Notes under the pieces: model-generated
Seen by the model: only the letters and a program-made list of their open reading frames with translations
The model's database searches: none
What the model was told of the DNA's origin: nothing
Made by a program: the position numbers and the translations under genes
Shown: piece after piece, positions 7,318-16,322 of the stretch
How positions within the stretch are numbered: position 1 is the first letter of the stretch
How the letters are laid out: every line of letters begins with the position of its first letter
Source of the DNA: Saccharopolyspora indica
Lineage (GTDB): Bacteria; Actinomycetota; Actinomycetes; Mycobacteriales; Pseudonocardiaceae
Direction: 5' to 3'
Length of the DNA stretch: 64,000 nt
NCBI RefSeq assembly: GCF_027853965.1
Contig: NZ_JAQGLB010000006.1
Coordinates: forward strand, 62,001 to 126,000

Positions 7318-8361
7318 TCAACACGTCCGGCCAGCCGTCGAGGTGCTGGTGAGTGCGGCTCCGGGCGGGGGCAGGATGCGGCAGCCCCAGGGCATCGCGG
7401 GCAGCTCGGCGAAGGCCGGGTGGGTGGCCGCCAGCGGGCGCCCCTCGACCAGCGGCATGTCGAGGTAGAGGCCGGCCACGGTGTAGGCGATGCCCTCGCC
7501 GTCGGCGGCGTCGAGTTCCCGGGTCGGCCAGGCCGGGTCGCGGCGCAGCGCGCGGGCCGCTGGGGCGGTGGCCGGATCGGTGAGCAGCAGCGCCCAGAAC
7601 TCGTCGTCGGTCATGGCCGCGATCTCGCCGCGCCGCGCCGGGCAGGCATCAGCGAGCACAGCGGTGGCGAGGTGGCGCACCACGCCGCTGGGCACGGCGT
7701 TGACCGTCGAGCACAACCAGCGGGCTTCCCCGGCGACGAGCTCGGCGAGGTACTGGCCGGTGTCGGAATCGGTGCTCACCGCGCCGTCGACCACCTCCAG
7801 CCGCGCCAGGGTCTGCGGCGGTGGCTGCCGGGTCCGTCCGTGGGCGCGGCCGCTGCGCACCAGCGATTCGAGGTGGTCCAGCTTGAGCGCCCCCGAACCC
7901 CCGCGCAGAACCGAGGCGCGGCTGCCGGTGTCGACGGCGATCACCTCGTCGGGATCGACACCGTGCGCGGCCAGCACCCCGGCGAGCTCGCCGATGCGCT
8001 GCGCACCGAGCTGGTGGTGGTCCAGCCCGGCCACCCCTTCGAAGGTGTGGCTCAGCGGCAAGTGGCCCACGTCGTGCAGCAGCGCCGCGGCCCGGGCGGT
8101 GGCGTCGTCCGGGGCGAACCGCGCGGTCAAGGCCAGCAGCCCCAGCGAGTGCTCCAGCCGCGTGTAGGACTGGGTCACCGCGATCGATGCCGCACCGGCG
8201 TGGGCGACGAACCCGAGCCGGCGCACCCACCACGAGCGCAGCAGCTCCCGTTCCAGGTCGCTGAGCTCCACCGTCACCCGCCACAGCGGATCCCGGTACA
8301 CCCCACCGGCGCCCAGCACGTCGGCCACCGCAGGCGCGACATCACCAGATGCAGAATCCAT
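7318..8361 (-). CDS. HD-domain phosphohydrolase (SAMHD1/dGTPase-like)
   Basis: A 347-residue HD-superfamily protein. RLEHSLGLLAL supplies the first His, ALLHDVGHLPLSH the HD pair, and the conserved LKLDHLESLVRSG the distal Asp/His region, as in the COG1078 family of deoxynucleotide triphosphohydrolases. The substrate could be a dNTP or another nucleotide. The gene lies 51 bases downstream of the carboxylesterase on the same strand and converges with the SDR gene with only 18 bases between. Confidence 0.8.
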   Translation of the reverse strand: MDSASGDVAPAVADVLGAGGVYRDPLWRVTVELSDLERELLRSWWVRRLGFVAHAGAASIAVTQSYTRLEHSLGLLALTARFAPDDATARAAALLHDVGHLPLSHTFEGVAGLDHHQLGAQRIGELAGVLAAHGVDPDEVIAVDTGSRASVLRGGSGALKLDHLESLVRSGRAHGRTRQPPPQTLARLEVVDGAVSTDSDTGQYLAELVAGEARWLCSTVNAVPSGVVRHLATAVLADACPARRGEIAAMTDDEFWALLLTDPATAPAARALRRDPAWPTRELDAADGEGIAYTVAGLYLDMPLVEGRPLAATHPAFAELPAMPWGCRILPPPGAALTSTSTAGRTC

Positions 8362-8412
8362 GATCCGACCGTAGCCCGATCTTCGCGGCCTCCCCCGGTG
8401 CGAGCACGTCGG

Positions 8413-9675
8413 TCAGGCGCGGTGGTGGTGCAGCACCCCGGGGATCTCGCCGTGGTCGGCAAGCGGGTGGCCGCGGGCGAACTCGGCCCACAGGTGGCGC
8501 AGCGCGGTGGCCGCGGTGGTGATCTCCGCCCAGGTGGCGCCTGCGACGAGTTCGGCGTGCCGCCAGGCCTTCTCGTCGCCGAACAGCAGCGGGAGGTCGA
8601 TGGTGTGGGCGGCGCCGTTGGGGTTTCCCGGTGCTGCCCAGGTGATGACGTAGCGGTGCGCGCGGCCGCCCGCGCGGGCGTGGCGGCGGGCGAAGTGCTC
8701 GGCGGGCCGCCCGTAGACCTTGGTGGTGATCGCCTCGACGGCGCGGCCCAGGATCGCTTCGCCGAGGACGGGCACCGTCGTCAGCCGCTGCAGCGCGGGC
8801 ACGGTGGCCAGGAACAGGCGCACTTCCTCGGCGGTGTGCCCGATGAGGACGTCGATGTCGCCTGCGACGGCGTCCCACGCGGCGGGCAGGTGCTCTTCCC
8901 GCGGCAGCGGGTGGTGGCCGTACTGGGTGCCGAAGGGCATCACCGCTTTGAGGCCGAAGCGCGCGGCGGCCCTGCCGGCGGCGGCTTGGCGGGCGACGAC
9001 GGCGGTGGCGGGCATGTCGGGGGTGATGTCGCGGGTCGCCTCGGCCATGGCCCGGTTCATCTTCGCGCGGCCGCGGGAGATCCCCAGCGGTGCGCTCTGG
9101 ATGATGGCCCGGTCGAACAGCCCGGTGGCGCCGGGGGTGGCCATCAGGTGCGCGACGGCGTCACCGCCCGCGGACTGCCCGAAGGCGGTGACGTTGGCGG
9201 GGTCGCCGCCGAAGGCGGCGATGTTGCGCCGCACCCAGCGCAGCGCCTCGATCTGGTCGAGCAGGCCCAGGTTGGCGGGCCTGCCGCGGCCGTCGCCGAG
9301 GTAGCCGAACAGCCCCAGGCGGTAGGTCACCGACACCACGACGAGGTTCTCCTGGGCCACCAGCGGTGCCGGGTCCATGATCGCCAGGTCACCGGCGCCG
9401 GAGGTGTAGGAGCCGCCGTGGATCCACACCATCACCGGCAGGTCGTCGCCGGGGCGGGCACCGGCGGGCAGGGTGACCGACAGGTGCTGGCAGTGCTCGT
9501 CCTGGCGGCGGCCGTCGGCGGTGGCGCCGAGGACGCGTTCGAGGAAGGCCACCGGGGCTTGCGGGCAGCCTGGCGACCACTCGGTGGCCGCCAGGGGTGT
9601 GCTCCAGTCCTCGACGGGGGCCGGGGCGGTGAAGCGGCGGGCCCGGGCGTAGGGGATGCCGGTGGCGCGCAGCAC
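8413..9675 (-). CDS. Type-B carboxylesterase/lipase
   Basis: An alpha/beta-hydrolase of the cholinesterase-like family. The oxyanion-hole WIHGGSY, nucleophile elbow GQSAGG, a GHTAEEVR acidic region and NGAAHTIDLP carrying the catalytic His are all visible. GTG 9675 is the first standard start, but family homology (GPITGWADGEVLRATGIPYA) extends upstream to near a CTG at 9738. That CTG has GAGGA seven bases ahead, so the true start may be CTG 9738. No ATG/GTG exists between it and the stop of the preceding gene. Substrate unknown. Confidence 0.85.
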   Translation of the reverse strand: MLRATGIPYARARRFTAPAPVEDWSTPLAATEWSPGCPQAPVAFLERVLGATADGRRQDEHCQHLSVTLPAGARPGDDLPVMVWIHGGSYTSGAGDLAIMDPAPLVAQENLVVVSVTYRLGLFGYLGDGRGRPANLGLLDQIEALRWVRRNIAAFGGDPANVTAFGQSAGGDAVAHLMATPGATGLFDRAIIQSAPLGISRGRAKMNRAMAEATRDITPDMPATAVVARQAAAGRAAARFGLKAVMPFGTQYGHHPLPREEHLPAAWDAVAGDIDVLIGHTAEEVRLFLATVPALQRLTTVPVLGEAILGRAVEAITTKVYGRPAEHFARRHARAGGRAHRYVITWAAPGNPNGAAHTIDLPLLFGDEKAWRHAELVAGATWAEITTAATALRHLWAEFARGHPLADHGEIPGVLHHHRA

Positions 9676-9766
9676 TTCTCCGTCGGCCCATCCGGTGATG
9701 GGCCCGCAGGCAGGTGCGAAGGTGGGCTGGGTGTTCAGGGCGATGTCCTCGTGCGGTGCGGGCGTG

Positions 9767-10294
9767 TCAGCTCAGGGCGTCGCGGTGCTTGGCGGCCAGC
9801 TGGGTGTAGTGCTCGGCGGAGAGCGCGAGGGCCTGCCGTTCCTCCTCGGTCAGCTCGCGGCGCACCTTGGCGGGGGTGCCCGCGACCATCGAGCCGGGTG
9901 GCACCTCGGTTCCTTCCAGCACCACCGCTCCGGCCGCCACCAGCGATCCGGCGCCGATGCGGGCGCCGTTGAGCACCACCGCGCCCATCCCGATCAGGCA
10001 GCCCCGCTGCACGGTGCAGCCGTGCAGGACCGCTTTGTGCCCGACGGTGACGCCCTCGGCGACCGCGGCGGGGAACCCGGGGTCGGCGTGCACCACGCAG
10101 CCGTCCTGGACGTTGCTGCCCGCGCCGATGCTGATGGTCTCCATGTCGCCGCGCAGCACCGCGTTGTACCAGACGCTGGATCCGGCGGCCAGGCTCACGC
10201 GTCCGATCAGCGCCGCGCCCGGCGCCACGAAGGCCTCCGGGTCGATCTGCGGGTCGATGCCGTCGACGGCGAGGGTGATGGGGCGCGTGCTCAC
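9767..10294 (-). CDS. Gamma-class carbonic anhydrase-like hexapeptide protein
   Basis: A 175-residue left-handed beta-helix protein. Hexapeptide repeats run through SSVWYNAVLRGD, SNVQDGCVVHAD, VTVGHKAVLHGC and GMGAVVLNGA, with the conserved metal-binding His residues in VVHAD and VGHKAVLHG. These place it in the YrdA/PaaY/gamma-CA group, many members of which hydrolyse thioesters or lack CA activity. GTG 10294 has a perfect GGAGG four bases upstream and overlaps the GntR stop by GTGA. It is the second gene of a GntR-gammaCA-esterase operon. Confidence 0.88.
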   Translation of the reverse strand: MSTRPITLAVDGIDPQIDPEAFVAPGAALIGRVSLAAGSSVWYNAVLRGDMETISIGAGSNVQDGCVVHADPGFPAAVAEGVTVGHKAVLHGCTVQRGCLIGMGAVVLNGARIGAGSLVAAGAVVLEGTEVPPGSMVAGTPAKVRRELTEEERQALALSAEHYTQLAAKHRDALS

Positions 10295-11091
10295 TGGTCC
10301 TCCTGTGCTCGGCGCTGCTGGTGCAGCCACTGCAGCGATTCGTCGGTGTGTCCGTCCACTTTGGTCTCGATGCCGTCGAGGAAGGTGCGGTCGCCGTGCG
10401 CGGCGAGTTCGGCCAGCACCGCCGCGGGATCACCGGTGCCGATGATCTCCAGCAGCCGCCGGTGCCGCGCGACGTCCTCGGTCAGGCTCTCCCGATCCTG
10501 GCGGGCCTTGCGGTTGAGCGCCATGGACAGCATCAGCTGCAGCTGCAGCGACCGGTAGGCCTCCTCCAGCCGCTGGTGGCCGGACAGGCCGACCACCGAG
10601 ACGTGGAAGTCGAAGGAGCACTCCAGGAAACCCGCCTGGTCGCCGGCGGTGGCCGCCTCGCTCATTTGCTGCAGCGCCTGCCGGCAGCGCCGCATCCGGG
10701 CCGCCTCGCGCACCGGTACGCCCAGCCGCACCGCCAGGGCCTCGAATTCCGCGCGCAGCGTGCAGATCTCGTAGATGTCGTGCAGCGTCAGCGGCGTCAC
10801 GATGACGCCCTTGCGGGGGACCTGGCGCACCAGGCCTTCGCGTTCGAGCACCCGCAGCGCTTCGCGCAGCGGCGGGCGGCTGATGCCCAGCTCGTGGGTC
10901 AGCCGGTTCTCCACGATGCGCTGCCCGCACAGCAGCTCACCACCGATGATCATGCGGCGCAGGGTGGTGGCGGCCAGCTGCACCAGGCTGGGCGGGCCGA
11001 CGATGCTGGGGGCGCGCGCCGCCGGGGTGTGGTCGACGGATCCGGTCACGGCCGGCGTGGTCTCCTCTCCGGTGCCGGGCGGCTGGTCCAC
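10291..11091 (-). CDS. GntR-family regulator (FadR/FCD type)
   Basis: A 266-residue protein. The winged helix covers LVQLAATTLRRMIIGGEL to GISRPPLREALRVLEREGLVRQVPRKGVIV, followed by an all-helical FCD domain with FLECSFDFHVSVV and a DVARHRRLLEII His. FCD regulators usually sense carboxylic acids. GTG 11091 is chosen because GAGG lies eight bases upstream. A TTG at 11100 sits directly on that site. Divergent from the CoA-transferase/Tct operon, which it probably controls along with its own operon. Confidence 0.88.
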   Translation of the reverse strand: MDQPPGTGEETTPAVTGSVDHTPAARAPSIVGPPSLVQLAATTLRRMIIGGELLCGQRIVENRLTHELGISRPPLREALRVLEREGLVRQVPRKGVIVTPLTLHDIYEICTLRAEFEALAVRLGVPVREAARMRRCRQALQQMSEAATAGDQAGFLECSFDFHVSVVGLSGHQRLEEAYRSLQLQLMLSMALNRKARQDRESLTEDVARHRRLLEIIGTGDPAAVLAELAAHGDRTFLDGIETKVDGHTDESLQWLHQQRRAQEDQ

Positions 11092-11137
11092 CCGGGGCAA
11101 CCTCGACGGGAAGAGCTTGTCAGCTCTGATCTGCCTG

Positions 11138-11154
11138 CTGTAGACAAAATACAG
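11138..11154. promoter_or_regulatory. Candidate GntR/FCD operator
   Basis: CTGTAGACAAAATACAG is an inverted repeat (CTGTA / TACAG, 7-base centre) containing the TTGTCTACA-like core seen for FadR-type regulators. It lies in the 112-base divergent promoter region between the GntR gene and the CoA-transferase gene. Confidence 0.5.
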
Positions 11155-11203
11155 TGATGCCGATCACGGTGTCCGGTCTTTCCCGGATCTCCTGGAGCCG
11201 CGC

Positions 11204-12421
11204 ATGAGCACCTCCCCCGCCTCCGGCCCGCTCCCGCTGCACGGCGTGCGCGTGCTGGAGATCGGCGCGTTCATGGCCGCGCCGTTCGCCACGATGCAAC
11301 TGGCCGACCTCGGCGCCGACGTCGTCAAGGTGGAGAACCCCGCAGGTGGCGACCCGGTGCGCCAGACCGGGCCGTTCCTGGCCGGCCACAGCTCCCCCTT
11401 CCTGCGCCTGAACCGCAACAAGCGCTCGGTGGCGCTGGATCTCAAGGATCCCGAAGGGCGGCGGCTGCTGCAGCGGCTGCTCGACGACGCCGACGTGCTG
11501 GTGGAGAACCTGCGGCCCGGGGCGCTGGCCGCGCTGGGCCTGGGCCACGAACCGGTGCGGGCCCGCAATCCCCGCCTGGTCTACGTCTCGGCCTCCGGGT
11601 GGGGGCAGGACGGGCCGCTGGCCGCCCAGCCGGGGCTGGACATCATGGCCCAGGCCCGCGCCGGGCTGATGAGCATCACCGGCCACCCCGGCGGCCCGCC
11701 CACCAAGGTCGGCGTGCCGATGTGCGACCTGGTGTGCGGGCTCTACGCCGCGCTGGGCGCGGTGGCCGCGCTGCGGGCCCGCGAGCACACCGGGCAGGGC
11801 CAGCACGTCGACGTCTCGCTGCTGGAGGCCGGGGTGTCCTTCACGGTGTGGGAGGCGGGCGCCTACTTCGCCACCGGCGAGACCGGCCGCGCGCACGGCT
11901 CGGCCCACCAGAACAGCGCCCCCTACCAAGCGGTGCGCAGCCGAGACGGGTGGGTGACCGTCGGGGCGACCACCACCAAGACCTGGCCGGCGTTCTGCCA
12001 CGCCCTGGGCCTGACCGGCCTGCTCGACGACGAGCGCTACGGCAGCTCCTACGACCGCTACCAGCACCGCGACAGCCTCATCCCCGCCATCGAGCACGCC
12101 ACCGAGCAGCTGGGCACCGCCGAGATCGTCGAGAAGCTCACCGCGGCCGGGGTGCCGTGCGCGCCGATCTCCACCACCGATGAGGTGTTCACCGACGAGC
12201 ACCTGGCGCAGCGGGACTTCTTCTGGGACTCCGCGCACCCCGAACTCGGGCCGGTGCGCCAGATCGGGTCCCCGGTGCGGTTGTCGGCGAGCACGCCGCG
12301 CCGCGAGCACGCCGGGCCCCCGCTGGGAGCCCACACCCGCGAAGTGCTCACCGAAGCGGGCCTGGCCACCGACGAGGTGACCCGGCTGCGTGACCGCGGG
12401 GTGCTCGCCACCGGCGAGTGA
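11204..12421 (+). CDS. CaiB/BaiF family III CoA-transferase
   Basis: A 405-residue type III CoA-transferase. LEIGAFMAAPFATMQLADLGADVVKVE is the N-terminal family signature. The presumed catalytic Asp is D146 in PGLDIMAQ, and KVGVPMCD and HVDVSLLEA are typical. The enzyme moves CoA between acyl donors and a carboxylate by a ping-pong mechanism. It heads an operon with TctC, TctB, TctA and a crotonase, so it may activate the acid imported by the Tct system. The acid is not identifiable from sequence. Confidence 0.9.
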   Translation: MSTSPASGPLPLHGVRVLEIGAFMAAPFATMQLADLGADVVKVENPAGGDPVRQTGPFLAGHSSPFLRLNRNKRSVALDLKDPEGRRLLQRLLDDADVLVENLRPGALAALGLGHEPVRARNPRLVYVSASGWGQDGPLAAQPGLDIMAQARAGLMSITGHPGGPPTKVGVPMCDLVCGLYAALGAVAALRAREHTGQGQHVDVSLLEAGVSFTVWEAGAYFATGETGRAHGSAHQNSAPYQAVRSRDGWVTVGATTTKTWPAFCHALGLTGLLDDERYGSSYDRYQHRDSLIPAIEHATEQLGTAEIVEKLTAAGVPCAPISTTDEVFTDEHLAQRDFFWDSAHPELGPVRQIGSPVRLSASTPRREHAGPPLGAHTREVLTEAGLATDEVTRLRDRGVLATGE

Positions 12422-12472
12422 TCACCGCCCGCACTGTCGGTTTTTCCCGCGACGCGAGCTCAAGGAGGAGCG

Positions 12473-13450
12473 ATGCGCGCGTTGTCCTGCGGCCGCCGGG
12501 TGCTGGCCGCGTTGAGCACGGTGGTCCTGCTGGGTTCTTGCGCGCTCGGCGAGGGCGGGCAGGAGCAGACCGGGGCGCCGCGCCCGGTGGGGCCGGTGAC
12601 GATGGTGGTGCCCTTCGCCGCCGGCGGCGGCAGCGACATCTCCGGGCGGGCGGTGGCCGACGGGCTGGCCGCGGCGCGGCCGGGTCTGCGCGTCGACGTC
12701 GACAACCGGGAGGGCGGGCAGGGCGCGGTCGGCTACTCCTACCTGCTGTCCAAGGCGGGGTCGCCGAACTACCTGCTGGCCACCGAGACCTCGCTGCTGT
12801 CGCTGCCGCTGAGCGTGGAGGTGGCCTTCTCCCACCGCAGCTTCACCCCGGTGATGAAGCTCGGCGAGGACTACACGCTGCTGGTGGCGCTGCCGGGATC
12901 GCCGATCACCAGCTGCGCCGATGCCGTCGCCCAGAGCCGCCACCGGCGGGTGCTGGCCGGGATCTCCGGTGCGGTGGGCCCGGACGCGGTGGTGTTCTCC
13001 GAGCTGCAGCGCCGCTCGGGCGCCGATTTCGACACCGTGCCCTACGAGGGCGGTGGGGAGACGATGGCCGCGGTGCTGGGCGGGCAGGTCGAGCTGGCCT
13101 CGCTCAACCCCAGCGAGGTGATGGGCCAGCTGCGGGCGGGCGAGCTCAAAGCGCTGTGCGTCTTCGCCGAGCAGCGCTACGACTACCCGCAGCTGGCGGG
13201 GATACCGACCTCGCTGGAGCAGGGCATTCCGGTGTCCTTCGCCCAGTTCCGGGGTGTGATCGCCCCTGGCGGGCTGTCACCGGAGGCCACCGCTTACTGG
13301 ATCGACGCCGCCCGCGCTTTCGCCGGATCACCGGCCTACCGCGACTACATCGCCTCGGAGTTCCTGCAGCCGCAGGTGGCCTTCGGTGCGGAGTTCGCCG
13401 CCTACCTCGCCGAGGCCGAGACGACTCTGGCCCAGGTGGTGCGGCGGTGA
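12473..13450 (+). CDS. tctC: Tripartite tricarboxylate transporter substrate-binding lipoprotein TctC
   Basis: A 325-residue TctC/Bug-family receptor. The signal peptide ends in the lipobox LLGS-C, so it is membrane-anchored outside the cell. FAAGGGSDISGRAVADGL is the carboxylate-binding loop of this family, and VDNREGGQGAVGY and the PTSLEQG region are also typical. It captures a carboxylate for the TctBA permease encoded directly downstream. GTGA overlap with tctB shows coupling. A GGAGG ribosome site precedes ATG 12473. Confidence 0.88.
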   Translation: MRALSCGRRVLAALSTVVLLGSCALGEGGQEQTGAPRPVGPVTMVVPFAAGGGSDISGRAVADGLAAARPGLRVDVDNREGGQGAVGYSYLLSKAGSPNYLLATETSLLSLPLSVEVAFSHRSFTPVMKLGEDYTLLVALPGSPITSCADAVAQSRHRRVLAGISGAVGPDAVVFSELQRRSGADFDTVPYEGGGETMAAVLGGQVELASLNPSEVMGQLRAGELKALCVFAEQRYDYPQLAGIPTSLEQGIPVSFAQFRGVIAPGGLSPEATAYWIDAARAFAGSPAYRDYIASEFLQPQVAFGAEFAAYLAEAETTLAQVVRR

Positions 13451-13929
13451 GCGGGCGGCGGGCGCAGGTGGTGCTGTTCGCTTCGCTGGCGCTGCTGGGC
13501 GGGGGTTTCGCCGTCACCGCCCCGGCTTACGGGGTGCTGCTGGAGGAGTCGCGCATCGGGCCGGGGTTCCTGCCGCTGGTGGCCGGGCTGGGGCTGGCGC
13601 TGTTCTCGGTGCTGCTGCTGGCCGAGCAGCTGCGCGCGCCCCAGCCCGCACCGCCGCAGCGCGGGACCGACGATTTCGGGCGCAGCCCGGCGCAGCGGAT
13701 GCGGATCCTGCGGCGGGTGTTCGTGCTGCTGCCGGTGACGGTGGCGCTGGTGCCGCTGCTGGGCATGGTGGTGGCCTTCGGGCTGCTGGTGCTGGTGATC
13801 TCCACCTGGCTGGAAGGGCGGCGGCTGCTTCCTGCGCTGGGGCTCAGCGCGGGCGCGGCGGTGGTGCTGCACGGGGTGTTCGCGGTGGTGCTGCAGGTGC
13901 CGCTGCCGACCGGGGTGTTCGGGTTCTAG
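13447..13929 (+). CDS. tctB: Tripartite tricarboxylate transporter small membrane protein TctB
   Basis: A 160-residue hydrophobic protein with four predicted membrane segments (near the N-terminus, after the GPGFLPLVAGL loop, and two in the C-terminal half) and a variable cytoplasmic loop rich in Pro, Ala and Arg. GPGFLPL is characteristic of TctB. The GTG at 13447 overlaps the tctC stop as GTGA. It forms the small subunit of the Na+ or H+ coupled Tct permease. Confidence 0.85.
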   Translation: MSGRRAQVVLFASLALLGGGFAVTAPAYGVLLEESRIGPGFLPLVAGLGLALFSVLLLAEQLRAPQPAPPQRGTDDFGRSPAQRMRILRRVFVLLPVTVALVPLLGMVVAFGLLVLVISTWLEGRRLLPALGLSAGAAVVLHGVFAVVLQVPLPTGVFGF

Positions 13930-13945
13930 GCGGAGGTGAATCGCG

Positions 13946-15448
13946 TTGCTGGACAACCTGCTGCTGGGCGCCTCGACGGCGTTGAGCCCGGTGAACCTGC
14001 TGTGGTGCTTCGCCGGGGTGCTGCTGGGCACCGTGATCGGGTTGCTGCCCGGGCTGGGTTCCAGCACCGGGGTGGCGATCCTGATCCCGCTGACGCTGAC
14101 CGTGGAGCCGGTCACCGCGCTGATCATGCTCGCCGGCATCTACTACGGCTCGCAGTACGGCGGCACGATCACCTCGGTGCTGCTGTCCACGCCGGGTGAG
14201 GCCGCCAGCGTGGTGACCACGCTGGACGGGTACCAGATGGCGCGGCAGGGCCGTGCGGGTGCGGCGCTGGCGATCGCGGCGATCGGCTCGTTCGCCGCCG
14301 CGATCGCCTCCCTGGTGCTGCTGGCCGCGGTGGCGCCGCCGCTGGCGTCGGTGGCGTTGCGGTTCGGGCCGCCGGAGAACCTGGCGGTGATGGTGCTGGC
14401 ACTGGTGACCATGGTGGTGCTGGCCACCGGCTCGAAGCTGCGGGCCGCGGCGATGGCCTGCGCCGGGGTGCTGCTGGCCTGCGTGGGCATCGACGCGGGC
14501 ACCGGCCAGGCCCGCTACACCTTCGGCAGCGTCGAGCTGCTCTCCGGCATCCCCTACGTCGAGGTCGTCATCGGGCTGTTCGCCGTGGGCGAGGTGCTGC
14601 ACCAGATCCGCGTCGGCGCGGCCACCCCGATCCGCGCCCGCTTCCGCGACCTGGTCATCCGGGGCCGCGACATCCGCGATTCGGCCGGGGCCATCACCCG
14701 CGGCACCGCGGTCGGTTTCGGCCTGGGCGTGCTGCCCGGCGCCGGGTCGACCCTGGCCTCGTTCATGGCCTACGGCCTGGAACGCCGCGTGTCGGCCAAC
14801 GCCGCGCAGTTCGGCCGCGGCGCGATCCAGGGCGTGGCGGCCCCGGAGAGCGCCAACAACGCCGCGGCCAACGCCAACTTCATCCCCACCCTGACGCTGG
14901 GCATCCCGGGCGGGGCGACCACCGCGGTGCTGCTGGGTGCGCTGACCGTCTACGGCATCCAGCCCGGCCCGCTGCTGTTCGACGAGCAGCCCGAGCTGGT
15001 GTGGGGGCTGCTGGTGTCGTTCTTCATCGGCAACGTCATCCTGCTGGTGCTCAACCTGCCGCTGGCGCCGGTGTTCGCGCAGCTGCTGCGCATCCCCTAC
15101 GGCTACCTCTACCCGCTGATCCTGTTCACCAGCTTCGTGGGCGCCTTCGCCATCGACAACAACCTCTTCAGCGTCTGGCTGGTGCTGATCTTCGGCGTCA
15201 TCGGATTCGGCATGAAGAGCTTCGAGCTGCCGATGGCGCCGCTGGTGGTCGGCGTGGTCATCGGCGCGCTGTTCGAGAAGGCGCTCGTGCAGTCCTCGGC
15301 GCTGCTGGACGGCAACCTGTGGCTGCTGGCGACCAAACCCATCGCGGTGGGCGTCCTGGCCGCCGCCGGACTGCTGATCATCGGCCCCGCCCTGGCGCGG
15401 CGGCTGCGCACCCGCACCACGTCCCCGTCGGAGGAGAACCATGTCTGA
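13946..15448 (+). CDS. tctA: Tripartite tricarboxylate transporter large permease TctA
   Basis: A 500-residue permease with about 12 membrane segments. GLLPGLGSSTGVAILIPLT and the YYGSQYGGTITSVLLSTPGEAASV signature of TctA are both present, along with the repeated GVLPGAGSTLASF and LGIPGGATTAVLLGAL halves. The start is TTG 13946, with GGAGGTG seven bases upstream and no ATG/GTG in frame nearby. It overlaps the following crotonase gene by eight bases. Confidence 0.9.
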   Translation: MLDNLLLGASTALSPVNLLWCFAGVLLGTVIGLLPGLGSSTGVAILIPLTLTVEPVTALIMLAGIYYGSQYGGTITSVLLSTPGEAASVVTTLDGYQMARQGRAGAALAIAAIGSFAAAIASLVLLAAVAPPLASVALRFGPPENLAVMVLALVTMVVLATGSKLRAAAMACAGVLLACVGIDAGTGQARYTFGSVELLSGIPYVEVVIGLFAVGEVLHQIRVGAATPIRARFRDLVIRGRDIRDSAGAITRGTAVGFGLGVLPGAGSTLASFMAYGLERRVSANAAQFGRGAIQGVAAPESANNAAANANFIPTLTLGIPGGATTAVLLGALTVYGIQPGPLLFDEQPELVWGLLVSFFIGNVILLVLNLPLAPVFAQLLRIPYGYLYPLILFTSFVGAFAIDNNLFSVWLVLIFGVIGFGMKSFELPMAPLVVGVVIGALFEKALVQSSALLDGNLWLLATKPIAVGVLAAAGLLIIGPALARRLRTRTTSPSEENHV

Positions 15449-16214
15449 GGAGCTGATCACCACCCGCGAGGGCGCCGTGCTGCAGGTGGTGTTCAACCGG
15501 CCCGCGCAGCGCAACGCCATGACCTGGCAGATGTACGACGGGCTGGTGGAGGCCTGCCGCACCGCCGAGGACGATCCCGGGATCCGGGTGCTGGTGCTGC
15601 GCGGCGCCGGGCAGGAGGCGTTCGTGGCAGGCACCGACATCGCCCAGTTCACCGAGTTCCGCGACGGCAGCGACGGGGTGGCCTACGAGCGGCGCATGGA
15701 GGCGGTGCTCGACGTGCTGGAGTCGGTGCGGGTGCCCACGATCGCGGCGATCTCGGGCTACTGCGTGGGTGCGGGCATCGCGCTGGCGGCGGTGTGCGAT
15801 CTGCGGGTGTCGACCACGACCGGCCGGTTCGGGGTGCCGGTGGCCCGGACGCTGGGCAACTGCCTGTCGATGAACACCTACTCGCTGCTGGTGTTCCACC
15901 TCGGCCCGGCCCGCGCCAAGGACATGCTGCTGCGCGCCCGGTTGTTCGACGCCACCGAGGCGCACGCGGCCGGTTTCCTCACCGAGGTCTGCCGGCCGGA
16001 CGAGCTGGAGGCGGTGGTGGCCGGGATCGCCGAGCGGCTGAGCGGGCACGCGCCGCTGACGATGTGGGCGGGCAAGGAGGCGGTGCGGCGGCTGCGGCTG
16101 GCCGCGCTGCCCGACGGCGAGGACCTGGTGCGCACCGTCTTCGGCAGCCAGGACTTCCACGACGGGGTGCGGGCGTTCCTGGACAAGACCCCGCACCGCT
16201 GGCAGGGCCGCTGA
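15441..16214 (+). CDS. Enoyl-CoA hydratase/isomerase-family protein with altered catalytic Glu positions
   Basis: A 257-residue crotonase-fold protein. The oxyanion-hole segments AGTDIAQF (63-70) and GYCVGAG (107-113) are intact. The positions equivalent to the two catalytic glutamates of rat enoyl-CoA hydratase (Glu144, Glu164) align with Val134 in FGVPVART and Asp161 in ARAKDML. Simple hydratase chemistry is therefore doubtful. Crotonases with other residues act as isomerases, hydrolases or C-C lyases. It is the last gene of the CoA-transferase/Tct operon and probably processes the acyl-CoA formed by the first enzyme. Confidence 0.85.
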   Translation: MSEELITTREGAVLQVVFNRPAQRNAMTWQMYDGLVEACRTAEDDPGIRVLVLRGAGQEAFVAGTDIAQFTEFRDGSDGVAYERRMEAVLDVLESVRVPTIAAISGYCVGAGIALAAVCDLRVSTTTGRFGVPVARTLGNCLSMNTYSLLVFHLGPARAKDMLLRARLFDATEAHAAGFLTEVCRPDELEAVVAGIAERLSGHAPLTMWAGKEAVRRLRLAALPDGEDLVRTVFGSQDFHDGVRAFLDKTPHRWQGR

Positions 16215-16231
16215 GCCCGCGCGGGATCGGC

Positions 16232-16322
16232 TAGGGTGGCGGCATGCTTTGACGCACCCGAGCCCCACCCCCAGTCCTTCGCCACCCGCACGTGTTCCTC
16301 TTGGTGACGAAGGAGTTCTTCC
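16232..16322 (+). promoter_or_regulatory. Leader with -10, 2-codon ORF and hairpin over the ribosome site
   Basis: TAGGGT at 16232-16237 resembles an actinobacterial -10. ATG CTT TGA at 16244-16252 follows at the distance typical of leaderless transcripts. Further on, CTTCGCCACC (16277-16286) pairs with GGTGACGAAG (16303-16312) with one mismatch, and this stem reaches into the AAGGAG ribosome site of the kinase gene. It resembles a translation-attenuation leader. Function is inferred only. Confidence 0.4.

Noticed and set aside
7420..9972. An 850-codon open frame antisense to HD, esterase and carbonic anhydrase genes
   Set aside because: It crosses three recognisable genes and has no recognisable domain.
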